NCBI GenBank assembly: GCA_031280435.1
Contig: JAITGS010000137.1
Location: forward strand, 1 to 36,142
Reading direction: 5' to 3'
DNA from: Tannerellaceae bacterium
Lineage (GTDB): Bacteria > Bacteroidota > Bacteroidia > Bacteroidales > Tannerellaceae
DNA length: 36,142 nucleotides
The notes below the pieces were generated by a model. It saw only the letters and a list, made by a program, of their open reading frames with translations, was not told where the DNA came from and did not search any database. Positions 1 to 9,150 of the stretch are shown piece after piece; the first letter of the stretch is position 1, and every line of letters starts with the position of its first letter. The position numbers and the translations under genes are program-made.

Positions 1-178
1 ACTGAAGGTTCCCGTGCATGCACTGAAGGTTCCCGTGCATGCACTGAAGGTTCCCGTGCATGCACTGAAGGTTCCCGTGCATGCACTGAAGGTTCCCGTG
101 CATGCACTGAAGGTTCCCGTGCATGCACCGAAGGTTTCCGTGCATGCACTGAAGGTTTCCGTGCATGCACTGAAGGCC
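1..178. repeat. 21-bp tandem repeat array, cut by the left window edge
   Basis: Eight full 21-bp units start at 1, 22, 43, 64, 85, 106, 127 and 148, with a partial ninth at 169. The core is actgaaggttcccgtgcatg. The last units carry a ttt variant of the ttc step. Each unit junction makes the 10-bp palindrome gtgcatgcac. Because 21 is divisible by three, an open frame with a repeating seven-residue peptide runs through it. I see no sign that this is a real protein. The array probably extends left of the window. Confidence 0.95.
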
Positions 179-307
179 GTGGAAATCACAAGGATAAGAC
201 GCCAGTGTTTTATTGCCGGCGGAGAATTGGAGGATTATCCCGGCCGACAACAAAAAATGGGGCTGTCGGATAAGCCGGCAGCCCCGTATCATTAATATAA
301 AACAAAC

Positions 308-823
308 CTACTTCTCCAACTTTTTACTCAAGATCCCTTTTCCGCTAATAGTGATCCATCCGAAAAGTAAGCCAATAAAGCCATAAATTATTTCCACGCA
401 TGCCGCCGTGCCGAAAGCTGCATCCGGCACATATGTCATTATCCCGAAATAGCAGCCCGAAGCAACAAACATAGCCGGAATCAAATCCGCCCAAGGCACT
501 TTTTCAAGATAAAGTACGAGAAATACTACAATAAATACAGCTATCGGAACTGCAAAAAACGGAGTGCAGGAAAACAGTCCGGCAATCAAAATTATACCGA
601 CCGAAAATGCAATGCCTATAACATATCCAATCGCTGCACGAATACCTCCTTTGCCCGTACATCCCGAAAAGAAATAAACCGCCCACGCAACAAAGGCAAT
701 ATAAGTAAAACCCTTCTCCGAACCTATGGGCATATAGGGCTTTATCAACTGATCAATACATACAATTATAAAAGCAAGAATAGCCGTATAGGCCGAGCCT
801 ACTGCAAAAGATATTGATTTCAT
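308..823 (-). CDS. DUF1097-like integral membrane protein
   Basis: The 171-residue protein is almost entirely hydrophobic, with about five or six membrane segments separated by short loops and a short basic C-terminus (KGILSKKLEK). Length and pattern resemble the DUF1097 family of small inner-membrane proteins (E. coli YcdZ type), whose function is not established. It starts 41 bp after the stop of the oxidoreductase gene on the same strand, so the two are probably co-transcribed. The family call rests on overall pattern, not on a catalytic motif. A transporter-like role would be a guess. Confidence 0.6.
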   Translation of the reverse strand: MKSISFAVGSAYTAILAFIIVCIDQLIKPYMPIGSEKGFTYIAFVAWAVYFFSGCTGKGGIRAAIGYVIGIAFSVGIILIAGLFSCTPFFAVPIAVFIVVFLVLYLEKVPWADLIPAMFVASGCYFGIMTYVPDAAFGTAACVEIIYGFIGLLFGWITISGKGILSKKLEK

Positions 824-864
824 ATTACTATATATTTAAGTATTAAAATTCCCTTTTTTTACTC

Positions 865-2160
865 TCATAAAACATATTTCCAAGGCTTCCTTACGAAAGC
901 TTTGCAGAGCTTGTTTGCCTCGTTGTCGTTCTTAAACTCCTCTTTGGCAGGATCCCAGAACAGCGGCCGTTGCAGTTCATAGGCAATGTTGGCAAGGAAA
1001 CAAACCGATGCGGTACGATGACCAATCTCTGCAGTCGAAATAGGTTGCCGGCGAGTTTTTATGCAATCCAGCCAGTTGCGATAGTGGTCATTGCTTTCAT
1101 ACAGCTTAACGTCGCTGTCGGTGAATGTTTTAGTCAACAAATTACCCGGCATCGCTTCAAGATATTCTCTGCTTATGTCGATAATTCCCTTGCTTCCGAT
1201 GAAGCGTACGCCACTGCCTCTGCCGAAATTTTCGTGCGTCATAGGCACCCCGTTGTCGTATACAAAAGTGAGATTCTTGTGATCTTTGTCCGGCGGATAG
1301 ATTGTAACCGGGCCGCTATCATCTTTTCCCAGAGCCCATTGTGCAATGTCGAACATGTGTGCGCCCCAGTCGGCGGTCATGCCGTTTCCATACTCTTTAT
1401 AGTCGCGCCAATTGGGAAAAATGTCTCTTTCGATAGGAGGAGCAAGCTCCGCATTGTATTCATTAAATACTGCCGGGCCTATCCATAAGTCCCAGTTAAT
1501 GTTGAAAGTGTTTTTCTCTGGTTTCAGATCATACTTTTTGGGCGGCGGGCCAACGCTCACCTTAACTTCCTGTAAATCGCCAATATATCCGTTGCGCACA
1601 AGCTGGCATGCAGTGCGGAAATTTTTCCACGAACGCTGCATATTGCCGGTCTGATTGATACGTTGATACTTTTCGATAGCTTGCACCATCAACCTTCCCT
1701 CTTCTATACTATGCGAATATGGTTTTTCGCAATATACATCCTTCCCGGCTTTTGCTGCTTCTATTACCATCATTGCATGCCAATGATCGGGCGTTGCGAT
1801 TACAACCGCATCTATTTCTTTGTCGGCCAGCACTTCGCGGAAGTCGGTGTACAATTTCAATCCTTTGGATGGTCTAACCATTTGTGCATACATACCTTGC
1901 GTAACGGCCTTAAAGTTCTCAAGTTTCGCAGGATAAACGTCGCAACCTGCAATAACTCTCGCACGCCTTGCAAATTCCGTCACAAGATAACGACCTTGCT
2001 TGCCGGTACCAATAAAACCGAGCGTAATTTCATCACTTGGAGCCGTGTAACCGATTCCGCCCAATACTCTGCGTGGAACGACAGTCAGAGCCGCCGCTGC
2101 CAGCATACTTTTTCCAATAAAACTTCTACGGGATAAAACATTCTTGTCTGTGTTTGTCAT
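865..2160 (-). CDS. Gfo/Idh/MocA family oxidoreductase, Tat-exported
   Basis: This 431-residue protein begins with a twin-arginine signal (SRRSF at residues 10-14, then a hydrophobic AAAALTVV stretch), so it should act in the periplasm. The Rossmann nucleotide-binding loop GFIGTGKQGR is at about residues 48-57. The family motif CEKPYSH follows in the middle of the N-terminal domain. The C-terminal half is the usual Gfo/Idh/MocA alpha/beta domain. Such enzymes oxidise or reduce sugars, or act as NAD-dependent glycoside-processing enzymes; the substrate cannot be read from sequence. A promoter-like site lies about 48 bp upstream of the start. The DUF1097 gene follows downstream as its probable operon partner. 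Confidence 0.9.
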   Translation of the reverse strand: MTNTDKNVLSRRSFIGKSMLAAAALTVVPRRVLGGIGYTAPSDEITLGFIGTGKQGRYLVTEFARRARVIAGCDVYPAKLENFKAVTQGMYAQMVRPSKGLKLYTDFREVLADKEIDAVVIATPDHWHAMMVIEAAKAGKDVYCEKPYSHSIEEGRLMVQAIEKYQRINQTGNMQRSWKNFRTACQLVRNGYIGDLQEVKVSVGPPPKKYDLKPEKNTFNINWDLWIGPAVFNEYNAELAPPIERDIFPNWRDYKEYGNGMTADWGAHMFDIAQWALGKDDSGPVTIYPPDKDHKNLTFVYDNGVPMTHENFGRGSGVRFIGSKGIIDISREYLEAMPGNLLTKTFTDSDVKLYESNDHYRNWLDCIKTRRQPISTAEIGHRTASVCFLANIAYELQRPLFWDPAKEEFKNDNEANKLCKAFVRKPWKYVL

Positions 2161-2207
2161 AATAAATAACTGATTAAGTATTAGATACTATTTAATTTTA
2201 ATGCCTG

Positions 2208-2238
2208 CAAATATATATGATTTTTCCTAAGCTACAAG
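2208..2238 (-). promoter_or_regulatory. Bacteroidetes-type promoter for the oxidoreductase gene
   Basis: On the minus strand, TATATTTG (positions 2215-2208) fits the -7 consensus TAnnTTTG. CTTG (2238-2235) lies exactly 19 bp upstream and is one base off the -33 consensus TTTG. The leader to the ATG at 2160 would be about 40 nt. Confidence 0.5.
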
Positions 2239-3331
2239 TTGCGCTGCTTGAATTAGAAATGCGGGCCATGCCGCCTGCCTACGCTTCGCAACATTCTCTC
2301 CTATAAAAGCCTCTTTAGACGTGTTCCTATAAGAGAAAAAATATTTGAATCGCAAATTCTGCCTTTAAAACGACTATTATTAATCCATAAAATCCATAAA
2401 TCTCGGCATTTAACGGCATTTACATTTAGTAAAAGATGATTTATTTTTTATCTGATACTTTTCCTTTAAACCACCCTTTAAAGCAATAGGATATTCATAA
2501 AACGCTTTGAATATTTTAGATACATCTTCTCTATTCAATTCATAATTTAATTATGATGACATTTTGAACTCTATTAATGCATTGAAATAGAGAAACCGGC
2601 AAAGGTTTTCATATATAATAACTGCTAATTGAGCTAATCTTTATATCTATCTATACTCTATATTGCCATTGCATTATTTACTTTGAATAAATATAGATAA
2701 ACTACATTAAATCAGGATATAATGTAACTGCTATATCCTGATATTGAGAGATAAAATATCCTTCTGTTGCATATATTCCTACTATTTCAATGCTATATTA
2801 TTATTGCTGATGCTATATAGGCTCAAATATTATTTACTTCTATATGTTCGCAATAATCCATTTGTAAACATGGTTTACATTGCTGTATTTTTGAGATTGA
2901 ACTTTTATTTTTTTGTTGCAAATACTCTTGATTTACATCGCTAAACCGAGAATAATATTGCAATTATTTCCTTTCGCAATATTTGTATACTTTTGTTTAA
3001 TTGCGTCGAAAAAACAATGTTTATCAATGTGTGATAAGTGCGGATTATTGTTCTGTTTTCATATAGAGATATTGAGTTCCGCCTGCGCCCTGTTTTTTAC
3101 GTCTCTGTGCACGTTTTATCCATGCCTTGCTGCAATTAACCGGCCTTATACAAATGGGAATGTGCGCGCCAAAACAGGAAATGGGCGTGCACAGCGACTC
3201 GATGAGAAGGAAGACTGATTAGTCGTTAGGCCTCCTCAAAAAAAATTGGATAGCTGAAAAAACTGTGGAATACTCCCGCAATCCTTAGGTAAAGTATGCC
3301 GGAATGAAATATATAGCTTAATGCCTCTATC
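2239..3331. other. AT-rich gene-free stretch of about 1.1 kb
   Basis: I find no convincing gene here. Short open frames at 2744-2944 and 2913-3218 (plus) have low-complexity, hydrophobic translations typical of AT-rich noncoding DNA and no recognisable family. The only structured element is the hairpin at 2711-2742. The region may be decayed DNA: together with the following DUF2262-like gene it is visibly more AT-rich than the rest of the window. Confidence 0.5.
2711..2742. other. Perfect 11-bp inverted repeat (hairpin)
   Basis: atcaggatata (2711-2721) is repeated perfectly in reverse complement at 2732-2742 around a 10-nt loop. No T-run follows on either strand and no gene is adjacent, so its role (operator, RNA hairpin or remnant of a mobile end) cannot be assigned. 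Confidence 0.7.
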
Positions 3332-3351
3332 CCGGCATATCTACATGCCGG
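3332..3351 (-). terminator. Hairpin downstream of the DUF2262-like gene
   Basis: ccggcat (3332-3338) pairs with atgccgg (3345-3351) around a 6-nt loop, 18 bp past the stop codon at 3370. A third copy of the atgccgg arm is at about 3296-3302, allowing an alternative pairing. The U-run is weak, so the terminator call is tentative. Confidence 0.45.
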
Positions 3352-3369
3352 AATATATTTAAAATCGGC

Positions 3370-4164
3370 TTATTCTATAACTTTTGCTTGCATGGGACCT
3401 TTTTGAAGATTGCCGCTAACAATAATTGGGCATCCCCAAAATATATCTCCGTCATTAAAATAGAATTTGAATTGATCTTTCAAAGAAACATAAATACTTT
3501 CGAGCTTTATACGTTGCATAAATGCCTCTTTTTTTATCTCTGTTTCATCTGCGTCAAGCCATATTTTATTTTTGATTTTCACTAATCTTCGAGCTGCAAA
3601 TTCAATGATTCGTAGATGCCATATTGTCTGATCTTTCACTAAGCTTTTTGCAATCATAAATGCATTAGCCAATTGTTGCCCGGTATAGTTTTCTATTTCT
3701 AATGTAACGGAATGATCATTCCATTTGATTTTATTGGTATATACATTGCGTCTTTTATCTAAAATGAAAGTTCCAAGTAGCTTATCTAAGCACATTACCG
3801 GCTTTACTTGTTTCTTCAATATCATATTGAATTTATAACTTATGTTCCTGTTCTCAATAAAATCAATTAACAGGAATAGGTTCTCTTTTTGTTTGACTTT
3901 TAATGATATTATACTATCGGGTAATAGCTGTTCCGATAACTCTTTTATTTTGTTATTATCAGCTTTGGTTGTAACAAAATAAGTTCCTCCAATAAAAATC
4001 TCCTTTGATTCAACAGGTTTCCATGCAGTTATTTCCATGCTTAATTCAAAGAAACTGGCGTTCTCTACTTTGGCATATACAATAGGCTTTGTGCCTGTTA
4101 TGATTGAGATTTCCTTGATCTCATCTCCAAATTTAGCATTGAATATTTCAATTTCATTATTCAT
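3370..4164 (-). CDS. DUF2262-like hypothetical protein
   Basis: This is a 264-residue soluble protein with no signal peptide or membrane segment. The C-terminal part (from about residue 165) resembles the DUF2262 family: a WLDADE-type segment, then RIKLESIYVSLKD and the ending FNDGDIFWGCPIIVSGN with a following GPMQA. The N-terminal 160 residues look like beta-rich repeats without a family I recognise. The function of DUF2262 is unknown; some members appear near toxins as possible immunity proteins, but no toxin gene is visible here. It stands alone in an AT-rich island, which suggests acquisition by transfer. Confidence 0.65.
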   Translation of the reverse strand: MNNEIEIFNAKFGDEIKEISIITGTKPIVYAKVENASFFELSMEITAWKPVESKEIFIGGTYFVTTKADNNKIKELSEQLLPDSIISLKVKQKENLFLLIDFIENRNISYKFNMILKKQVKPVMCLDKLLGTFILDKRRNVYTNKIKWNDHSVTLEIENYTGQQLANAFMIAKSLVKDQTIWHLRIIEFAARRLVKIKNKIWLDADETEIKKEAFMQRIKLESIYVSLKDQFKFYFNDGDIFWGCPIIVSGNLQKGPMQAKVIE

Positions 4165-4661
4165 ATAATAACACTCTGTATTCTATATAACAATATCGAT
4201 AATCTCTAATATATAAGTCTATACAACTACTATTATCTCCAAATGTTTGGCATGAATCTGACCTAAGAAACAAAATAAACCATTGGAAATATGATAAGAA
4301 GTAAGTATTTTTAAGGCTGAACAAATAAATACGAATGCAATCTTCTTATCTCTTATGAACGCAAATATAATAGAATTTTGTTATGTAGCCGACTAATTCA
4401 GCAAGAAATTTGAGAAGATAATGAGGAAGAGATGACAGCCTACAAAGGTGAGACTAAGGGTATAAGATGAGGATTACTGCATTAAATTGCAAGACAATTA
4501 TAATTCTTGACTATTTTCGCTCCTAATAGTTCAAGAACTTGGAAATACTTTATAATTAGAAATGAAAAGATATGATTATGAATTATGAAATGTCTCTATA
4601 ATTAATCTGTGAAGCACAAACGTGTTCTTACATCATCATAAAATCATTCGGAAAAAAATTT
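4165..4661. other. AT-rich intergenic region, no gene seen
   Basis: The roughly 500 bp between the divergent DUF2262-like and GH109 genes contain no open frame with a credible start or family and no clear repeat. Promoters for both flanking genes should lie here. Confidence 0.5.
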
Positions 4662-4669
4662 TATCTTTG
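4662..4669 (+). promoter_or_regulatory. -7 promoter element for the GH109 operon
   Basis: TATCTTTG matches TAnnTTTG, 27 bp upstream of the ATG at 4697. A -33 TTTG at the proper distance is not visible, so this is a half-supported promoter. Confidence 0.35.
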
Positions 4670-4696
4670 TCCAAAATAATCTTAATTAATACAAGT

Positions 4697-6109
4697 ATGG
4701 ACACAAATCGTCGCTCTTTTATTAGAAAAATGACTTTAGCAGGGATTGGAACGGCCGGAATGGCTGTGGGCAATCATGTCAATGCGCTTGAAACGGGAAC
4801 GGCCGATCAGCAGGCTCAACAACGCAAAAAGCCTGTTTCCAAGGATGATGGCAAGACCCGCTTCGGATTTATAGGTACAGGTTCGAGATGCCAGGAACAT
4901 ATTAATAATGTGTTGGCTATTCCGGGAAATAAAATTGTTGCTATTTGCGATACTCAGAAGCTGCCCTTGGAGAAAACTTTGGCGCATATTGCCAAGTTTA
5001 ATGTTGATGCGCCTAAAACTTATACCGGAAGCGAAAGGGCATTTGAAAAAATGCTGGAGAACGAATCTTTTGATTGTGTGATTATTGCTACTCCGTGGGA
5101 ATGGCATTCGCCTATGGCTGTTGCGGCAATGAAGGCCGGCGTGCCCTATGTTGGCGTGGAAGTTTCGGCGGCAAATACAGTGGAAGAGTGCTGGGACTTG
5201 GTGAATGTTTCGGAAGCTACCGGTTGCCAGGTCAATATACTTGAGAATGTGTGCTATAGACGCGACTGCATGGCCGCCTTGCGCATGGTTCGCGAGAATC
5301 TTTTCGGCGAACTTTTGCACTGCGAATGTGGTTATGAACATGATTTGCGCGATGTAAAATTCAATGACGGAACACAATATAATTATAAGGCCGGAGGCGA
5401 ATTGCGTATGGGGCCCGATGCTTTTGCCGAAGCGCAATGGCGTACGCAACATTCGGTTATGCGAAACGGCGATATTTATCCGACGCACGGTATTGGGCCT
5501 GTTGCGAATTGCCTTGATATCAATAGAGGAAACCGCTTTATGTCGCTAACGGCTATGGCCACCCAATCGCGCGGTTTGCATAAATTCATTGTTGATAATG
5601 GCGGAGCCGATCATTCGTTGGCTAAAGTTCGCTTCAATCTGGGGGATATTGTTACGTCTATGATTAAATGCGCAAACGGTCAAACGGTGATTGTGACGCA
5701 TGATACCAATTCTCCGCGTCCGTATTCGCTGGGCTTCAGGATACAGGGGACTCAGGGATTGTGGATGAATGACGGCAATAATGTTTACATTGAGGGTAAG
5801 TCGAAGCCGCACAGCTGGGATAAATCGGACGAATGGTTTAAGAAATATGATCATCCGATGTGGAGCCGTCTGGAATCTGTTGCTCGCGAAGCCGGACACG
5901 GCGGGATGGATTTCATCATGATGTACGATTTCATTGAGGCTATAAAAAACAAAGGCCCGGTGCCTATGGATTGTTATGATGCGGCTGCATGGAGCGCAAT
6001 ATCAGGACTTTCCGAGATGTCGATAGCTCGCGGCGGAGCTGTGGTTGACTTCCCCGACTTTACGAGAGGGCAATGGATCAAGAGGAAGCCCGCGTTTGCC
6101 GGCTTGTAA
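4697..6109 (+). CDS. GH109-type NAD-dependent glycosidase (alpha-N-acetylgalactosaminidase family)
   Basis: The 470-residue protein starts at 4697, not at the in-frame ATG 75 bp upstream, because the Tat signal (NRRSFIRK at residues 4-11) then lies at the N-terminus and the -7 box falls upstream. The nucleotide-binding loop GFIGTGSR is at about 57-64. Long stretches match the GH109 family as I recall it from the Elizabethkingia enzyme: TPWEWHSP, EVSAANTVEECWD, ENVCYRRD, the YPTHGIGP motif at about Y261-H264, DINRGNR, ARGLHK-like and AGHGGMDF. GH109 enzymes hydrolyse by transient NAD-dependent oxidation at sugar C3 followed by elimination. It is probably periplasmic. A DUF1080 lipoprotein follows after 48 bp. 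The exact substrate is uncertain. Confidence 0.9.
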   Translation: MDTNRRSFIRKMTLAGIGTAGMAVGNHVNALETGTADQQAQQRKKPVSKDDGKTRFGFIGTGSRCQEHINNVLAIPGNKIVAICDTQKLPLEKTLAHIAKFNVDAPKTYTGSERAFEKMLENESFDCVIIATPWEWHSPMAVAAMKAGVPYVGVEVSAANTVEECWDLVNVSEATGCQVNILENVCYRRDCMAALRMVRENLFGELLHCECGYEHDLRDVKFNDGTQYNYKAGGELRMGPDAFAEAQWRTQHSVMRNGDIYPTHGIGPVANCLDINRGNRFMSLTAMATQSRGLHKFIVDNGGADHSLAKVRFNLGDIVTSMIKCANGQTVIVTHDTNSPRPYSLGFRIQGTQGLWMNDGNNVYIEGKSKPHSWDKSDEWFKKYDHPMWSRLESVAREAGHGGMDFIMMYDFIEAIKNKGPVPMDCYDAAAWSAISGLSEMSIARGGAVVDFPDFTRGQWIKRKPAFAGL

Positions 6110-6157
6110 TATTCTTGTGAACAGATGAAAGAAAATAAATTATAAACATACGTTATT

Positions 6158-7531
6158 ATGAAAAAGCATTTAATATTATTTGTGATACTGTCGCTTGTAT
6201 TTGCGTCATGCCAAACCAATGATGGTTGGGTTGAGTTGTTTAACGGGAAAGACCTGAGTGGATTCAAACAATTAAACGGGCAAGCTCCGTTTGCGTTTGA
6301 GAATGGCTGTCTGACGGGGAAGTCGGTAATGGAGCAGCCGAACAGTTTCCTGGTCACCGAAAAAGAATACGGAGATTTTATACTTGAATATGAAACCTTG
6401 TGCGACGATGGACTTAATTCGGGCGTGCAGTTTCGCAGCCTTAGCCTTCCGGAATATAATAACGGCCGGGTGCATGGTTATCAGTGTGAAATTGACATGT
6501 CGGATCGCGCATGGAGCGGTGGGATTTACGACGAAGCCCGACGCGGATGGCTCGTTACGCTTGTCGATAATCCCGAAGGAAGAGCTGCCTACAAGAAAAC
6601 CGATTGGAACAAATACCGCATCGAAGCTATCGGCGATACCATTCGCGTTTGGCTGAATGGCGTCAATACGGCTAATCTGCTGGATAGCGAAACAGCTTCG
6701 GGCTTTATTGCATTTCAGGTTCACCAGATTGGTAACAAAGAGCTGGAAGGAAAAACAATCAAATGGAGAAATGTTCGCATCAAAACGGATAATCTGCAGG
6801 CTGCAAAAATGAATGGAGCCTTAGCTAAAGAAGTGAACCGCATACCTAATACTATAAGCGCTTCCGAAAAAGCGGACGGATGGAAGCTGCTGTTCAACGG
6901 AGAAACGGTTGAAGGATGGCGCGGAGCTCATAAAGAATCATTCCCGGAATACGGATGGAAAGTTGAGAACGGACAGATTATCGTTTTAAATTCGAGCGGA
7001 GGCGAGTCAACAAATGGCGGTGATATAGTATATGCGCCGGAAGAATTCTCAGCATTTGAGTTAGCCTTGGAATTTAAGATAACAGAAGGAGCGAACAGCG
7101 GCATAAAATACTTTGTTACGGAACAGGAGAAAGCCTCCGGCTCGGCATTCGGACTGGAATATCAGCTGCTCGACGACCGGAAACATCCCGATGCAAAACT
7201 GTTCACAACATTCCCCGGCTCCCGCCGTCTTGCAGGGCTTTATGACTTGATCGCCCCGGCCAACATACGCTTCAACGGCGTTGGACAGTGGAACCTTGCA
7301 ACCGTCAAAGTATATCCTAACAATCATGTGGAGCATTGGCTGAACGGATTCAAGACCGTTGAGTACGAGCGCAGCTCCGATGCATTCCGCGAGCTGGTGA
7401 AAGGCAGCAAATATGCCGCGCCGCACTACAACGAGCACGGACGCTTCGGCGAAGCGCCGGCAGGACGCATCCTGCTTCAGGATCACGGCAACGAAGTAGC
7501 GTTTCGCAGCATCAAGATCCGCACTTTATGA
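6158..7531 (+). CDS. Lipoprotein with two DUF1080 (3-keto-disaccharide hydrolase family) domains
   Basis: This 457-residue protein has a lipoprotein signal ending in a lipobox (VFASC, Cys at about residue 19). It carries two tandem domains of the concanavalin-like DUF1080 fold. The first spans about 25-212 (WVELFNGKDLSGF, NSGVQFRS, GYQCEIDMSD, GGIYDEARRGW, DWNKYRIEA, WLNGV). The second spans about 240-457 (WKLLFNGETVEGW, NSGIKYFV, GLEYQLLDD, HWLNGFKTVEY). DUF1080 is annotated as a 3-keto-glycoside hydrolase family and often sits beside Gfo/Idh/MocA enzymes, as here. I infer that it acts on 3-keto sugar intermediates made by such enzymes. Its stop codon overlaps the gltX start. Confidence 0.88.
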   Translation: MKKHLILFVILSLVFASCQTNDGWVELFNGKDLSGFKQLNGQAPFAFENGCLTGKSVMEQPNSFLVTEKEYGDFILEYETLCDDGLNSGVQFRSLSLPEYNNGRVHGYQCEIDMSDRAWSGGIYDEARRGWLVTLVDNPEGRAAYKKTDWNKYRIEAIGDTIRVWLNGVNTANLLDSETASGFIAFQVHQIGNKELEGKTIKWRNVRIKTDNLQAAKMNGALAKEVNRIPNTISASEKADGWKLLFNGETVEGWRGAHKESFPEYGWKVENGQIIVLNSSGGESTNGGDIVYAPEEFSAFELALEFKITEGANSGIKYFVTEQEKASGSAFGLEYQLLDDRKHPDAKLFTTFPGSRRLAGLYDLIAPANIRFNGVGQWNLATVKVYPNNHVEHWLNGFKTVEYERSSDAFRELVKGSKYAAPHYNEHGRFGEAPAGRILLQDHGNEVAFRSIKIRTL

Positions 7532-8973
7532 AAAGCAGCATTAGAACCCGGTTTGCACCAAGTCCTACCGGGTTAATGCATATAGGAAACCTGCGTACTG
7601 CGCTTTACGCCTATCTTTTCGCCAAAAAACATGAGGGAAGCTTCATACTGCGCATAGAGGACACCGATCAGGAACGATTGGTAGACAATGCCGTTGAGCT
7701 CATATACAACACCCTGCAACGCGCCGGACTTATTCACGACGAGGGCCCCGACAAAGGCGGACCGTACGGCCCATACATACAGAGCGAAAGAATAGCAATA
7801 TACCGGGAGCATGCCGCTTCGCTGGTCGACAAAGGCCATGCCTACCATTGCTTCTGCACAAAAGAACGGCTCGACAGCCTCGTCGACGAATCGGGCAACC
7901 GCCGCTACGACAAGCACTGCCTGCATTTGAAGCAAAGCGAAATCAACGAAAAGCTAGCCGGCGGCCTGCCGTACGTGATACGGCAAAACGTGCCCGAAGA
8001 AGGAACCACCTCCTTCACCGATCTCGTTTTCGGCACAATACCCGTCGAAAACAAAGAGCTGCAAGACATCGTACTGCTCAAGTCCGACGGATTTCCGACC
8101 TATAATTTCGCAAACGTAGTTGATGACCATCTGATGGCCATCTCACATGTATTTCGCGGAATGGAATACATAAGCAGTACGCCCGTTTACAATTTGCTCT
8201 ACGAGGCCTTCGGATGGGAGATACCACAGTACGTACATCTCCCGCATATCATGCGCGACAAGCAGCATAAATTGAGCAAGCGCCACGGAGATGCCAATTT
8301 TGAAGACTTCCTGCAAAAAGGTTTCCTGCCCGAAGCCATACTCAATTACGTCGCCCTGTTGGGATGGAATCCGAAAACGGAAGTAGAAAAGTTCGGCATA
8401 AGCGAGCTCGTCGAAGCCTTCGACATAAGCGGAATATCAAAGTCGTCGGCCATATTCGACGAGGTGAAGCTGCGATGGCTCAACTCGCTTTACATGAAAG
8501 AGCTTCCGGCCGAAACCTTTGCCGAAATGTCGGCGCCATACTACGATTCCGCCCTCACAATGCCCATGGATCGCGCCATGCTCAACGCACTCTTGCAGCC
8601 GCGGGTCGCAGTAATCTCGGATATACCCGATCTGCTGGCCTTCATCAATCACTTCGAAGGTTTCGACCTCGACCTCTTTGAAAACAAAGCAGCCAAGTCC
8701 ACAAAAGAACTCGCCGCAAGCCTCTTGCCGCAAACGCTTTCATGCCTCAAAGAGATCCCGGAATGGAACAACGACGCATTGTTTGCAACGTTCGAGAAAC
8801 TGACGGAGCAGGCGGGGCTGAAAAAAAAGCAAGCGCTCTGGATAATACGCATAGCGGTATCGGGGCAAATGTCGACTCCGGGAGGAGCCTCCGAGATTTG
8901 CACCCTGCTTGGGCGAGACACGGCAGTGAAAAGATTGGAAAGTACGATTCGGAGATTGGCCGACGGAGTATGA
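7528..8973 (+). CDS. gltX: Glutamyl-tRNA synthetase
   Basis: This 481-residue class I synthetase charges tRNA-Glu in the cytoplasm. The HIGH-type motif is HIGN at residues 18-21 within RFAPSPTGLMHIGN. The KMSKS-type motif is KLSKR at about 248-252. The C-terminal anticodon-binding region is intact. The ATG at 7528 overlaps the TGA of the DUF1080 gene (ATGA), which implies translational coupling and at least partial co-transcription with the glycan genes. A tRNA-Glu gene lies 177 bp downstream. An internal promoter inside the DUF1080 gene is likely for an essential gene but I did not find a clear one. Confidence 0.97.
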   Translation: MKSSIRTRFAPSPTGLMHIGNLRTALYAYLFAKKHEGSFILRIEDTDQERLVDNAVELIYNTLQRAGLIHDEGPDKGGPYGPYIQSERIAIYREHAASLVDKGHAYHCFCTKERLDSLVDESGNRRYDKHCLHLKQSEINEKLAGGLPYVIRQNVPEEGTTSFTDLVFGTIPVENKELQDIVLLKSDGFPTYNFANVVDDHLMAISHVFRGMEYISSTPVYNLLYEAFGWEIPQYVHLPHIMRDKQHKLSKRHGDANFEDFLQKGFLPEAILNYVALLGWNPKTEVEKFGISELVEAFDISGISKSSAIFDEVKLRWLNSLYMKELPAETFAEMSAPYYDSALTMPMDRAMLNALLQPRVAVISDIPDLLAFINHFEGFDLDLFENKAAKSTKELAASLLPQTLSCLKEIPEWNNDALFATFEKLTEQAGLKKKQALWIIRIAVSGQMSTPGGASEICTLLGRDTAVKRLESTIRRLADGV

Positions 8974-9012
8974 ATTGCCCGGAAGCTATATATATAATAA
9001 TGTGTACGGATA

Positions 9013-9046
9013 AAAGGCAGTCGGGCAAATTTGTTCGGCTGCCTTT
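9013..9046 (+). terminator. Probable terminator after gltX
   Basis: aaaggcag (9013-9020) pairs with ctgccttt (9039-9046) about 40 bp after the gltX stop. The trailing T-run is short (ttt), so termination may be weak. Confidence 0.5.
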
Positions 9047-9106
9047 CGCATGCGCCGAGGCAGCAGGCCGATCCGGAAAAAAGAAATGAGCCTTGCGCCC
9101 ACAGAT

Positions 9107-9137
9107 TTTGTTCATATTAAAAACTGTTTTATATTTG
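9107..9137 (+). promoter_or_regulatory. Promoter of tRNA-Glu
   Basis: TTTG (9107-9110), a 19-bp spacer, then TATATTTG (9130-9137) give an exact match to the Bacteroidetes housekeeping promoter. The mature tRNA begins 13 bp further on. This is the best promoter in the window and shows that the tRNA does not depend on gltX read-through. Confidence 0.8.
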
Positions 9138-9150
9138 CAGCCACGACTGA

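Noticed and set aside
14..295. 93-codon open frame with a repeating HALKVPV peptide
   Set aside because: It is the translation of the 21-bp array; unit length divisible by three keeps the frame open. There is no signal or family.
2744..3218. Two short plus-strand open frames in the AT-rich region
   Set aside because: Hydrophobic, low-complexity translations overlapping each other, with no promoter or family support.
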